In this document: positions 12,278 to 22,651 of the stretch, one piece after another
How the letters are laid out: the number at the start of each line of letters is the position of its first letter
Numbering within the stretch: position 1 is the first letter of the stretch
Assembly: GCA_001929475.1 (NCBI GenBank)
Contig: LXFE01004361.1
Span: 1 to 29,789 of the forward strand
DNA: 29,789 nt
Direction: 5' to 3'
From: Neolecta irregularis DAH-3
Taxonomy: Eukaryota; Ascomycota; Neolectomycetes; Neolectales; Neolectaceae
Position numbers and translations under genes: made by a program
Notes under the pieces: model-generated
What the model was told of the DNA's origin: nothing
What the model saw: the letters and a program-made list of their open reading frames with translations, nothing else
The model's database searches: none

Positions 12278-13428
12278 GTTCTTGGCTTAGTGAACAGAAG
12301 ATAAACATGAAGATGGAGTTTGGCGAAACTCGTTGAAGTAACACTATTCTAATGCAAGCCCACTGGAATTACACAGGCTGATCAATGCCACCCAATTCTT
12401 CTGTGGAACGTAGGGATAAGAATTATAAACAAGCTATCGTCTACACTGAATGGATGATAGATAGATGATAGATAGACATATATACTAAGATTCCCAAAGT
12501 CATGGAATGATGTATAAAAGCTTGCCCATGAGGAATGCATTCAATCCTTCAAATGCGATTTTCTAGAGCTTGTTGATCGCCTCAGTCGAAGCTGGTGCCT
12601 TTCTGCATAGACTACATAGAACATAGCGACGAGATCTGATTACCCACATTGAAGTTCGAGTCATTAGTGATGAACTCACACACCAAAGTATTACTTCTCA
12701 CAAAAGCATAATGAGAATAATATGTGGAATTAGCCATAGTTCATCCTGGATAAAGGTTGTGCCTCATTGATGACTATGAAAGACAGCATAGCCAAATTCA
12801 ATGGGGTCGACTCGTAAAATGGATATTTCTTGTCTGCTAGACAAGGATTCTTTCAATGTCTCTAAGGCAGAATTCCGAAGAATGAATCAGAGCCATCATA
12901 GATCACATAGCACGACCATGGTCCTAGGTCTGGAAAGCGAATGATCGGAAGAAGCTTGGCTTTCTTCCATGCCAGTCAATTCAAACGTCTTACCACTTTC
13001 CCATCATAACAAAACTCTGTTCATATACACCAATTGTAGTGAGAAATCATATTGGGATGATACAGTAGAACCTGGATATAATGAATGTGGCGTTCAGGGG
13101 TGTTGAATTTGGTATGAGGATTCGTTCTATCATGATATCACGTCCTTATACAAATTGATTTTGTAAGGCGGTTGGATTCGTTATTACGAGGAATTCCCTG
13201 TACGGAGGTTACGAACAACCAGGCTCTGTTGTGCATAGTGTGTCTCAGCTTCTGAATGTCTGCGATAGAACCATCCTTAATGTTCGGGAAAGACCGGGAT
13301 CGGGAAAGGCGGAGAAGCTCATATGCGACAAGGTTGCCATTGGCCCCTCCCAAAACCAGCTTCAACATCCATATCTCCTTGCTCTGCTGCTTTTTGCAAA
13401 TCATCAATTCAACTCCACGTCAATTACA
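12278..13428. promoter_or_regulatory. Long spacer upstream of the aldolase gene
   Basis: A 1.15-kb stretch without a credible gene: open frames are short and no RNA gene is recognised. It contains a small GATA/GATG-repeat run near 12450-12480. A pyrimidine-rich leader with CTCC and CAATTACA just before the ATG at 13429 is typical of strongly expressed fungal genes. It presumably carries the PGM 3' flank and the aldolase promoter. Confidence 0.5.
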
Positions 13429-14808
13429 ATGGGTGTCTCAGGTGGGTCTCATTTATTGTTAACATGAGCTTTACTTTATTAGATATCGTACCGAACGGTG
13501 TTCTTACTGGCGACAATGTTCTCAAACTTTTTGAATATGCTCGTGAAAAGAAGTTTGCTCTTCCTGCTGTGGTACATCTCTGTCTTAGTGTCATCCTACT
13601 GAGATAAATCTCAGAATGTTACTTCTTCATCAACCGTCATTGCTACTCTGGAAGCCGCAAGGGATAAGAAATCTCCTATTATCATTCAAATCTCGCAGGG
13701 GGGTGCTGCTTTTTTCGCAGGGAAGGGGATCTCAAATGCCCATCAAAAGGCATCTATTGCAGGTTCTGTTGCCGCTGCTCACTTCATCCGGGCGATTGCT
13801 CCATCTTATAATATTCCCATAGTCATTCATACAGGTATCTTATCACCTATCTGGGTATACTAAAGGTGCAGACCACTGCGCAATGAAACTTTTGTCTTGG
13901 CTCGATGGCATGCTTGATGCCGACGAGAAGTACTTCGAACAGCATGGGGAACCTCTTTTCAGGTGTCAATTATAACAAATTTTCTTTCAGAGCTAATTAT
14001 CCAGCTCGCATATGGTTGATTTTTCTGAAGAAACAAAGGAAAAGAACATTGAAATCACCAAGAAATACCTTCAGCGAGCTGCTCCTATGAAACAATGGCT
14101 CGAGATGGAAATTGGAATTACCGGTATATCACCAAATCGAAATTTTGGCTCACTTGAAGGAGGTGTAGAAGATGGCTGTGACAACACAGGCGTGACAAAT
14201 TCAAAGCTTTATACCCAACCGGAAGATGTCTGGGATGTCTACAGCACTCTCACTCATGTATCTCCTTACTTCAGCATTGCAGCTGCTTTTGGAAATGGGA
14301 AGATTCAATTTAAAGCCTTGTATGCTAATTTTCAAGTTCATGGAGTATATATTCTAAAAGTTCGTCTTGCCCCAGAGCTTCTTGAGAAGCATCAAGAATA
14401 TGCCGCCCATAAACTCGGCAAAAAGGGAAAGCCTTTGTAAGTGCTATTATCTACGTATCGTTGATATCAAGATACCTGGTAATGCACGGAGGCTCCGGCT
14501 CAACTCATGAGGAATTTCGAACTGCCATTAACAATGGAGTTATCAAGATCAATCTGGACACTGATCTCCAATATGCTTATTTGACTGCATGTACTCGATG
14601 TCTTCGGGTCTGATATGTATAGGGTGTGCGTGATTACGTACTCGCCAAGAAGGATTATCTCATGACTCAATGTGGGAACCCAGAAGGAGATCAGTTACCA
14701 AATAAATCGTACTATGATCCTCGCGTCTGGATTAGATACGGCGAGCAGACTATGAAGGTTCGAGTTGCTCAAGCTCTCGATGACTTTGGCGCTGCTGGGA
14801 CTTTGTAA
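13429..14808 (+). CDS. FBA1: Class II fructose-bisphosphate aldolase (9 exons proposed)
   Basis: Exons 13429-13441, 13483-13571, 13615-13834, 13872-13962, 14005-14123, 14160-14297, 14337-14436, 14472-14586 and 14623-14808 give 356 aa, the usual length. It splits fructose-1,6-bisphosphate into DHAP and glyceraldehyde-3-phosphate in glycolysis. Seen: MGVSDIVPNGVLTGDN, QISQGGAAFFAGKG, the metal/catalytic HTDHCAMKLL, EMEIGITGGVEDG, FGN-VHGVY with a zinc-ligand His, VMHGGSGST, INLDTD, and the C-terminal GVRDY...NPEGDQLPNKSYYDPRVW. Two splice sites are odd. The intron at 14587-14622 has a GC donor. The segment 14298-14336 looks like an intron but starts GGAAG; if it is not spliced, the enzyme gains 13 residues next to the active site (369 aa). 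Confidence 0.93.
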
Positions 14809-14970
14809 GCATCATGCGCATACATATGAGAATTGTTGAAAAAAATCAAGTATATAAGTCCTAGTATAAATGTCCAAAGAGTTTATTTTGAATATTAGTT
14901 TGAAGTTGGGAGTGATACTGTGTTGTGGGTGGCACGCTTAGACTCTGCATCAACCACCATCCATATCAGA

Positions 14971-16481
14971 ATGGTCCCGGCAGACACTCAATGGGATAAC
15001 TGCTCAAACCTTCTTCTCGCACAATTTATCTACAAGAATGGCGATGGAGATTTCGAAAAAATATCATCAGAGCTCGAATCTCACCCTTTCATGAGTGAAT
15101 ATCATTCACCGACGCCAGATGTGAGTTCTAATTTGTGTGTATATGATGACAAAAAGTCTTGTGAGAGAAGATATAAAGAGTTACTCCAGGAGAACGATCT
15201 TAAAAGAGAGTGAGTGATTCGAGGACCTCTATCTAGATCTGATTCCGAAGACCAACGAAAGCTGCCGGTCCCGGAGTCAAACGTGCGACACTATTGTGGA
15301 CTTGAACCCAAAGTAACTGACTACAACAGCGGCGAAATGTATCTCTACACTCACCAAGATACTTCATTCCAAATACTACCAAGAACTAGTGAAAAATATC
15401 ACCAGTAATGAGGAGGAGTTTCTGTACTACCTTGTCATCTTATTTTATCTTATCCCTCAGCAAACTGAATCGAGAAATTGAAGAAATCCGAGAAGGAAAA
15501 TGGGATGATCAGTTTCGACAGCGGATAGCGCTCGATAATATGACCGACGAAGGGAATATTTCGATGCAGAATGTTGACGAGCTTCCAAATTCCGAAGACA
15601 AGAGGATCGACAACGACATGACTATGGAAAGTACTGCAGCACCGAACGAAGAAACAACTAGATCGCCTCGTCCAGAGTCAGCCCATCGTAAAACCCCTCC
15701 GACCACTCAGCCCGAACCTCTTGTTGCATACTTGTCCGACCGCGAACATACACGATCACCAGAGAAGGAACTTCCAGTATCAGCCGGAAAACCCGAGTTA
15801 CTACGCAAATCGCTTCGTTTAGAAGGAGATAAAGCTGCTGAATCTATGCTGAGTGATGCGGCACTGCAGGTACCGCGTGAGAACGAAACAACTCCTTTAT
15901 CATATCTAAAATCCCGAAAACGTAGTCGCAAATTTGAGGCAAGAGACTCTCCTTTACCCTCAAACAAATCAAGAAGGAGTGCAGCGACACCAGCCCACGA
16001 TGAAGGTAGTCCTGGAGCCCCTTTTCTGGATGGTATATGATCACCCCAAGGCGGGGAACTTAGCTGACTGTTCCCGAGGAATGTCGCCTAACAGACATAA
16101 AAAGTTCGTGGGATTAATATTGACTGTTTGGAACGATATTTCAACACATAGAAACGGTGCTCTATTCAACAATCCGGTATCAGATCGAGATGCGCCAGGT
16201 TATAGCTCCTTAATCAAGACGCCTCAAGACTTGAAAACGATTCGTCAGAAAGTCCGAGATGGGGTATTGCTCTTTGATTCACGAAATATGCTTATTTACA
16301 GGTTATTACCAATGCCAAAGAATTTGAAAGGGACATTCTCCTGATGTTTGCAAATTCAATAATGTTTAACGAAGAAGGCACAGATATGTCTAATATGGCA
16401 CAGGAAATGAGAGCCGAAGCAGAAAAATTAGTTCGGAGCTTTATCCAGACAGAGAAGAGGGTTGTACGGAGTTCTAACTAG
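14971..16481 (+). CDS. BRD8/Bdc1-like bromodomain protein, probable NuA4 complex subunit
   Basis: Exons 14971-15120, 15157-15209, 15251-15282, 15330-15423, 15461-16032, 16079-16263 and 16302-16481 give 421 aa. The N-terminus has the SANT-like motif of BRD8 (WDNCSNLLLAQFIYKNGDGD, SHPF, SCERRYKELL), then a coiled segment (KYYQELVKNI, KLNREIEEIREGKWDDQ), an acidic Ser/Thr-rich linker with basic KSRKRSRKF and NKSRRS patches, and a C-terminal bromodomain (VWNDISTHRNGALFNNPV, DAPGYSSLIKTPQDLKTIRQ, FANSIMFN). In animals BRD8, and in fission yeast Bdc1, belong to the NuA4/TIP60 histone acetyltransferase complex; membership here is inferred. The first intron (15121-15156, 36 nt, stop-free) may be optional. 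The small third exon rests on phase logic and is the least certain. The stop overlaps PET117's stop. Confidence 0.83.
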
Positions 16482-16759
16482 GAAGTTGACCTTTTTGAGG
16501 ATGATATTGGTTGGGTTTTTTCGTACTGGGATTGTAAATGTTGCTGCAACAGGAGCTCAGCCATGCGTTCCTTGCGGACTTTCTCGCGCTCTTCATCGCG
16601 AATGACGCCTTCGTGCATTACCTGGACAAAGTGAGACGCAGCATGCGGAGACTGGGGCTATACAGCCTGGGTCTGCTTTTGGGAGTAGTGGACATAATAG
16701 ATAGTGCCTGCTGTAGCTGTTGTCACGAGCGCAAACGTACCCTTGGCGGCGCGCGACAT
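16478..16759 (-). CDS. PET117: Pet117-like cytochrome c oxidase assembly factor
   Basis: Exons 16759-16664 and 16621-16478 give 79 aa, close to yeast Pet117 in size. It begins MSRAAKGTFALVTTATAGTI then YYVHYSQKQTQ: a short basic start and a single membrane segment, followed by VMHEGVIRDEEREKVRKERM, the charged helix with the family pattern H-x-G-x-I/V-x-D-x-E-R. Pet117 is a small inner-membrane protein working with Pet191/Cox15 in complex IV assembly. The 42-nt intron separates the membrane segment from the helix. It was missed as an open frame because both exons are short. It is convergent with the bromodomain gene (4-nt overlap) and divergent from the PARP-finger gene. Confidence 0.87.
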
Positions 16760-16924
16760 GAGCGAGACGAAGGAGCGTATATGCTTTGCTACAACTGAAA
16801 ATGGAGGGTTGGTTAGTCCGCGTATGCTTTGTGATGACTGCAGACGGAGGGCTGGTTAGTGGTGAGGCTGGTACTGGGCTTGGCTATTCTTTTCGCCGCC
16901 GCTCTTTTTTGCATCTTCCTCCAG
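16760..16924. promoter_or_regulatory. Divergent promoter, PET117 / PARP-finger gene
   Basis: 165 bp separate two ATGs pointing away from each other, so one region must serve both genes. No clear TATA box is seen. Confidence 0.6.
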
Positions 16925-18038
16925 ATGCCTGCCTACAGAATCGAATATGCAGCTTCTGCACGGTCAAAGTGCAAGGCCAACACCTGTGGTCAGGCCAAGA
17001 TAGAGAAAGGCGCTCTGAGATTCGGAACCTGGGTTGATTCAGGTCGCTTCCAGAGCTATGCGTGGAGACACTGGTAGTTTTGCCATCGCCAGATCATGCA
17101 TTGACTATATGCCATAGGGGTTGCGTTACCCCAAAAGTTTTGGAGAATGTTGGAAATGCATTCGACGACATAGAAAAAGAGATGGATGGATATGACGAGA
17201 TCGAGTACAAATGCATGCGCCAGGCCTGATGACTGACAATAAAAGAGACCGCGACAAGCTTAAAATCAAAGCAGCAGTAGAATCTGGACAGCGTATGCTC
17301 ATGTTTCCTCTCACTATCAACTCACAAACAAGTTGCCGAAGAGGACAAGACAGTCCCTGTTGACGGTCACAAAGAAAGCGGTGATGAGGAGGAGAACCCC
17401 AAGAAAAAAAGCGGTCGATCTAAGGAGAAAGTTGTATCTGCTGATGAAGAGCCAGAGGAGCCATCTGGCGAAAAGTACATTATCAATCAATAATTAATGT
17501 ACTAATAACACAGAACTCCTAAAAAACGAGGGCGCACCAAGAAGTCTGACGCGAAACTGTTGGATGAGGCTAAAATAGATACAGAGGAAAACACGTATTT
17601 GCCTTCAGTTATGAAGATTAATTTGTAGGTTTTCGAGATCTAAGAGAGCCAAGCGAGGAGAGCCCAAAAATTATAATGAAAATGACGACGGTTTCGATGA
17701 TGAAGAGTATGCGTACCCCTTGGTAATTCTGATCGTGGCAGTTCTATTCCGAAGAAAAAGTCATCTAAATCCAAGAAAGTCACCAAAGATGCTGACCCTG
17801 TAGACGACAAGTAATTTTCGTTATTATTTTCTGTACTGATCTACCAATAGACTTAAGAAAGCTCGAGGGCTTCCTAAGAAATCTGATGGGTAAATCCCCC
17901 TTCAGTTGATTACTGATCTATAGGATCCCAGCAGAAGTTCCCAAAAAACGCGGTCGACCCACGAAGAAAGCCATTGCTGCTGAAGGGTTAGGTATTGCTA
18001 CCGCAGAGGAAGCTCTAACAGAGATTGCTGCTGAATAA
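16925..18038 (+). CDS. PARP-type zinc finger protein with AT-hooks
   Basis: Exons 16925-17073, 17118-17204, 17246-17292, 17333-17474, 17514-17594, 17629-17706, 17742-17810, 17851-17889 and 17924-18038 give 268 aa. The N-terminus is a zf-PARP domain (YRIEYAASARSKCKANTCG, KIEKGALRFGTW, SYAWRHWGCVTPKVL). The first cysteine pair is C-x4-C rather than the C-x2-C of animal PARP, and the later ligands are the H and C of RHWGC. It continues YDEIEDRDKLKIKAAVESGQ, as in fungal PARP-finger proteins. The rest is acidic and basic low complexity with AT-hook-like cores (TPKKRGRTKK, KKARGLPKK, VPKKRGRPTKK). No catalytic PARP domain is present. A nuclear protein recognising damaged or AT-rich DNA is likely by analogy. 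Each hook sits in its own small exon, bounded by 34-40 nt introns. Confidence 0.86.
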
Positions 18039-18517
18039 TTGTGTATTATGTGGTGATCATTCTCATGATTTTCCTATGTTCTTGCCTGTATTGGAGATGG
18101 GTAGGTTGTTCTGTCGTTGTAAGTTTGTACTCTTCTTTTGCGTAATGTTATATGTGCACTTGAATGTAGGTGTATATTTGATTCTGGAAAGTTTTGTTGA
18201 AGTAATATAACTGTAATACAATAGTGGACTCGCGATCCTAACTCCTGTAAAAACTCAATTAAGAGCCAATCTGTGAGTCGGAGCAGAATTGTTGATAGAT
18301 GAGTCGAAGAGATTGGGCAGATGGCATAAATTCAATGAATAGGATGAGCGCAATTACAGACACAGTTGATAACGATTGTCAAGAATTCTGATGATATTCT
18401 AATTCTCACTCCCACAAAACAGGGAATGATACTCTAAAATGCTATATGGAACCCTCACGACCTGCAAGGGTCCTCATCTATTGATGGTCCAATGTCACCT
18501 TTTCTTCCTATTACACA
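18039..18517. other. Convergent 3' flanks, no gene seen
   Basis: 479 bp between the stop codons of two convergent genes. AT-rich with several polyadenylation-like AATAA/TATAAT runs and no protein-like frame. Confidence 0.6.
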
Positions 18518-19465
18518 TTAACGCCCAAATCGCATTTCGGCCTGTGAGAATTTATATAGACTCTTCAAGAAGACCGCGTAATTTACTTCTTCATTATCCT
18601 GTATATGACTAAATGATCAGCAATACTTACACAAAAAGATTCACAAGATCTCTGTAAGTCGAAGTTGCCAGGGCGGAAATCCCTGAAGTTTAATATTGGG
18701 TGAGAAAAGAACCAAAAGGTCTGGTTCAGTCATCACATTCGCTTAATGAAATTAGCAGGTTCCATAAAATGAATAGAACAAAGTTCAAAGTCCACAACTT
18801 CCTGTGTGAGTTCATCACACTTGAATGACTTAGATTTAGACATGGAACATAGTGTCTTGGCTAGATCGACAATTGAATCCCGACCGTCTTCGGAGGAGAT
18901 AAGAACAATCTTCAATTCTGTCCTATAAGTGGTAACTAGGTAGTGATAAACCGTTGGCTTTGCTCGGAATGTTGGTCAAGTCTCCATTGACGAATGAAGT
19001 AGTGTGAGGAGAGCGAATAGCTAAACGTGGTCTTTCGGCGCCCATATAGTTTTGTAACCGCTCACCGACTTCTCTATGAACAACAGTATACATATCCTTC
19101 AGTTGTCCTGGCTATTCAGCATTTTTTGAAGAAAAGAAAATACCACGTCTCTCAAAGACGGTAAGTAACTTGATACCCGCGCAAGCACACCAGCATGCAA
19201 TCTCAGCAGTCCAACCAATGAGATCATCGACTTCACCATCAAGTATGACAGCATAATGTTCCGGTATCCTATTCAATTTGGACACGTCGTTCCGAATATA
19301 CTGCGGGGTTTTGTGGTGATATTTTAAGAGTTGACAGGACTGGGTTAATATTGAATGATACGAACGACGCATGAGCAGGAAGGCGGAAAATAAGCTGTTT
19401 ATGACAAAGAGTATAAAATCGAGGGCAAAATCTGGGAGGATAGACTCCAGCCTGGGTTGGTCCAT
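18518..19465 (-). CDS. NUS1: Nus1/NgBR, cis-prenyltransferase partner subunit
   Basis: Exons 19465-19144, 19107-18952, 18917-18780, 18741-18645 and 18608-18518 give 267 aa. It starts MDQPRLESILPDFALDFILF then a membrane helix (VINSLFSAFLLM), followed by a cis-prenyltransferase-like fold: IPEHYAVILDGEVDDLI, AEIACWCACAGIKLLTVFERRG, VLISSEDGRDSIVDLAKTL, EPDLLVLFSPNIKLQGFPPWQLRLTEIF (split by a splice site after TT) and the ending QAEMRFGR. Nus1 lacks the catalytic motif of Rer2/Srt1 but is required as their ER partner to make dehydrodolichyl diphosphate. The C-terminal R-x-G motif known to matter for activity is present (RFG). The frame is open for 44 codons upstream but has no ATG and overlaps VMA7 exon 1, so the downstream ATG is chosen. 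Confidence 0.92.
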
Positions 19466-19572
19466 TATTCTGGGCGGCTGAGAACTGAGAGGAGGACTAC
19501 TAGGCGGAAATCGGGCTGGATAATAACCACCTCCGTCATCGAGTAACGCATACAACCTGTCATTTTCTTGCA
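19466..19572. promoter_or_regulatory. Divergent promoter, NUS1 / VMA7
   Basis: 107 bp lie between the ATGs of the two divergent genes, a very compact shared promoter. It is Pro/Ser-codon-like on the minus strand, hence the open frame noted under NUS1. No TATA box is evident. Confidence 0.6.
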
Positions 19573-20076
19573 ATGGCTTCAAATGCCAACCGGACACTCA
19601 TTGCAGTCATCGGGGACGAAGTGAATTTTATCTTTAACACTAGCTTACAAAGAACAGGATTCAGTGACTGGCTTGCTCCTCGCAGGCACAGGCCAAGTAA
19701 ATCATGACGGAGATAAGAACTTCTTGGTCGTCGACGGGAGCATGAATCTCTGTTCCAATCGTCCCTAATCTGTAGAGACCGAGATAAAAACAATAGCAGA
19801 TACATTTGATGAATTCTTGAAGAGAAAAGACATTGCCATCATTCTTATCAACCAGCATGTGCGTCTTCTTCTGTGTATTTTATACCTAATCGTTTTTAGA
19901 TTGCAGAGAGGATTCGCGAACGCGTAGATTCCCATACCGCTGCTTTTCCTGCTCTTCTAGAAATTCCAAGCAAAGATCATCCATATGGTCTCTTTGTAGT
20001 ATATACTCATTCTGACTATTCAGATCCTGAGAAGGATAGCGTATTAAAACGGGTTCAAAGGTTATTTGGGGACTGA
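19573..20076 (+). CDS. VMA7: V-type proton ATPase subunit F
   Basis: Exons 19573-19620, 19658-19739, 19776-19858, 19900-19987 and 20024-20076 give 117 aa, the normal length. The product reads [84 protein letters not shown] and [10 protein letters not shown], matching Vma7/ATP6V1F throughout. The subunit sits in the central rotor of the V1 sector and couples ATP hydrolysis to proton pumping at the vacuole. The intron at 19740-19775 has a GC donor (A|GCATGA); splicing there restores the conserved Lys-Thr-Glu exactly. No open frame longer than 60 codons covers it, because all exons are under 90 nt. Confidence 0.93.
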
Positions 20077-20234
20077 AAGAATGGAGAATATAAATGTAAT
20101 CTCAAGACAGACTTGCATTACTTATAATAAAAACGTCAGCACAAGCATTCCAAAATCTCATACATGCACATCAAGTAGTAGGAAATAATATAAAGAGAAG
20201 ATGCAACAAACAATACAACACCATATGCGCCCTT

Positions 20235-20769
20235 CTACAGCCCTAAACCGTGAAAAACAACGCTGCCTTTCAAACATGTAATCAGTTTCTTATCTGGTGT
20301 TACAAGATTTGCTTTAACGGTGTATGTGCCCTATTATCAGTCTCCCTCATTTAGCAAAGGCTGGAAAGCTTACCGGGGGAATCTCTTTGGGCAAATCAAT
20401 GCTCTTTGAGAGAGAAAGTTCACCTCGCTGAATTGGACACTCTTCTCCAGCATAATTAGAAGCCAGCTCACAAAGTTGATAGGTTTTCGTCAGCAGTGTG
20501 ATAAATCCATATTTGACTTCAACAACAACTAATGAGCCCTCAATTATTTCTTCAGAAAGCACCGCCTTAACGTCAATAGAAATCGTATGCCCAGCTAGGG
20601 GAGGATTGGGTGTGATGTTTATGAAGTCGATTTTGACAGTTCCTACAGAATCGTCGCAAAATTGAAGAGGGTTTGAGCCAGGAACGGTCTGCGAGCCTTT
20701 GAATACAACTTGGTGAGAGAAAACTCCTCGAAGGAGGGCAAAGAAAGGGAGTAAAATGCCTATCTGCAT
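20235..20769 (-). CDS. NPC2: NPC2-type (ML domain) phosphatidylglycerol/phosphatidylinositol transfer protein
   Basis: Exons 20769-20374 and 20330-20235 give 163 aa. The start chosen gives MQIGILLPFFALLRGVFSHQ, a signal peptide; an ATG 20 codons upstream in the same frame (20829) is possible. The mature part is an ML/MD-2-related lipid-recognition domain with the Cys pattern FCDDSVGTV, YQLCELASNYAGEECPI and LITCL, plus LPKEIPPG and TYTVKANLVTPDKK. NPC2 proteins bind sterols or phospholipids in the vacuole lumen and hand them to membrane partners. The intron (43 nt) joins IPP to GTYTV. It lies between VMA7 (convergent) and OLE1 (tandem). Confidence 0.9.
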
Positions 20770-21130
20770 GATAATAGGGGTTGTGGTTTGAGGATGAAGT
20801 GGAAGACGTCGCACCCCGGATAAGACCATTCTGGCTTACGTCATACTTTAACTCCACTAGGGAGCATTACTAAAAGTAATACACAAAATGTACTTCAAAA
20901 TAGCAAAAAGGTTGTTTTAAGTTATCTGCGAGAATTTCGCCATGATTCCGCACATCGGTATGCTAAATATAATATATCTATAGACTATTGAACAGCCAGC
21001 TACATCGATGGAAGTAGGTCTCTCCTATTCCTCCCTTTACAAAATGACAAGCCGGGAAAATGCAAGGCCAGAACTGCCCGACTCCTAGAAAACCCCAGGA
21101 ATAATAGATTGCCCTTGGACAGTAAATAAA
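20770..21130. other. NPC2 upstream region and OLE1 3' flank
   Basis: 361 bp between tandem minus-strand genes, AT-rich, with a TATAATATAT run near 20960-20980 on the plus strand. No gene is seen. Confidence 0.55.
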
Positions 21131-22620
21131 TCAGCTTGCAGGAGCCAATGTCCCCGGAGAAGGAATCTTCGTAGCATGCGCATTGGCTCTTATAATCGGA
21201 ACGCCGTTTGTATCACGAACAAGGTCAACATTTTTATCCTCCCGCTGAGCTCGTTTCCAGATCTCAACCTCCATTCCTCCACGGACGACGCCAACTCGCA
21301 TTTGCGAAAGAAGATTGTGAGCTGCATTGGAATGATCATAGACACCCCCATTGAAGGCTGCTGTCATGTCTTTACCAATCCCGCTTTTCATGAGTGCTTT
21401 CCCACCAGGGTGTACACCAATGAAATTGGTTACGTCATGAATTACTCCACCAATGAGTATTAGATTCTGTTGTTCGGCCATTTCATTAAAGTCATCAAAC
21501 TCCATCACAGGGAGTTGGTCAAGCGGAATTCCCCAATCTATGCGAGCACGGCAGCGGTCGAGCATCTTTTGTTTCTGTTGAACCACTCCCTTCTGAATTT
21601 CATTTTCCGGAAACTGTTTAAGACCAAAAGCCAGACCGACAAAATGGCAGACACGAATAAGCCATTTGGTGGGGTCATATTGATACCATTTGATCGCATT
21701 TCGGTAGTCTGCGGGGAATTCGTGATGGAAATTGTGATACCCTTCACCCATGGTGATGAAGGCAGTAAGGACATGATCTCGGGGTGAATGGCGATCGTCG
21801 AAAGGCTGATCACCAATCCAGTGAGCAAGAGAATTCACACAAAAAGTGGCGTGGTGGACAAAGACCAATCTAAGCAATCCAGCGTAAAAGTACCCGCCTC
21901 GATAGTCACCCCATCCAAGACCACTGACGAGGGTTGGGAAGACAACAGACATAAATATCATTAAGGGCAGATAATGCTTATGTTGAAAGACGACGATAGG
22001 GTCTTGATTGAGATCAGAGATATTCGTGCGGCCTTTCTTTTTAGGGTCGGATTTAAACATCATCCAGCCAATGTGGGAATGAAAGAATCCTTTTCGAATA
22101 CTGTATGGATCCTTTTCAGTATCGGTCCATCTGTGGTGACTGCGATGACCTGCTGACCTGAGTTGTCAGAATGGTGTTCAGCGGAATAGACATACCACCA
22201 ACGAATAGATCCTTCGACCGCACCTGTCCCGCAGAGCATAAGCGCAAGGCGAAGAGGCCACGAGGCTGAGTATGATCTATGGGCCCAAAGCCGGTGATAG
22301 CCCGCGGTGATGCCTAAACCAGTGCAGAAGTACCAGATGACAGACCACAAGAAGGTGCGGGAGTCGATTGGGGTGGTGAAGAAGCCGTAGATGCCGAACA
22401 CGGGGGGAAATATCAGGGCGATTGTGCTGATCCAGTTCATCTTCTTGTACCAATTTGTGAGAGTGAACGGCTGATTTGCGATGTTCAGCTCGAGCATAAT
22501 ATGGTCGTCGGAAGGGCTGCTGCCGGCAGCGAACGTAGATGCAGCGGCAGATGCAGACGTCGGCATAGACATCGTCACAGACATAGACGCAGAGGCAGAC
22601 GTAGACATGGAATCCATCAT
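21131..22620 (-). CDS. OLE1: Stearoyl-CoA (acyl-CoA) delta-9 desaturase with C-terminal cytochrome b5 domain
   Basis: Exons 22620-22196 and 22157-21131 give 483 aa. It inserts the first double bond into palmitoyl- and stearoyl-CoA at the ER membrane. All three histidine boxes are visible: HRLWAH in [17 protein letters not shown] in [12 protein letters not shown] (usually HRAHH), and HNFHH in [12 protein letters not shown]. Four membrane helices surround them. After WGIPLDQLP comes a cytochrome b5 domain with the haem motif HPGG and the second haem His region [10 protein letters not shown], the fungal Ole1 fusion. The N-terminal ~35 residues are a Ser/Met/Ala low-complexity run in place of the longer yeast leader. 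The single intron (38 nt) lies just before box 2. Tandem with NPC2. Confidence 0.96.
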
Positions 22621-22651
22621 GAGGGCAGATTGGTAGTTATATGCGTAGAGC

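Noticed and set aside
12278-13428. Possible snoRNA or tRNA in the spacer before FBA1
   Set aside because: TGATGA and CTGA words occur but without correct box spacing, and no tRNA B-box-like sequence was found.
14337-14375. Loss of the KPGN motif after HGVY in aldolase
   Set aside because: Many class II aldolases have HGVYKPGNV, but the yeast enzyme also departs from it at the same length, so the variant ILKV here is within family variation.
19466-19597. N-terminal extension of Nus1 by 44 in-frame codons
   Set aside because: There is no ATG in the extension, it overlaps VMA7 exon 1, and the membrane helix is at the expected distance from the downstream ATG.
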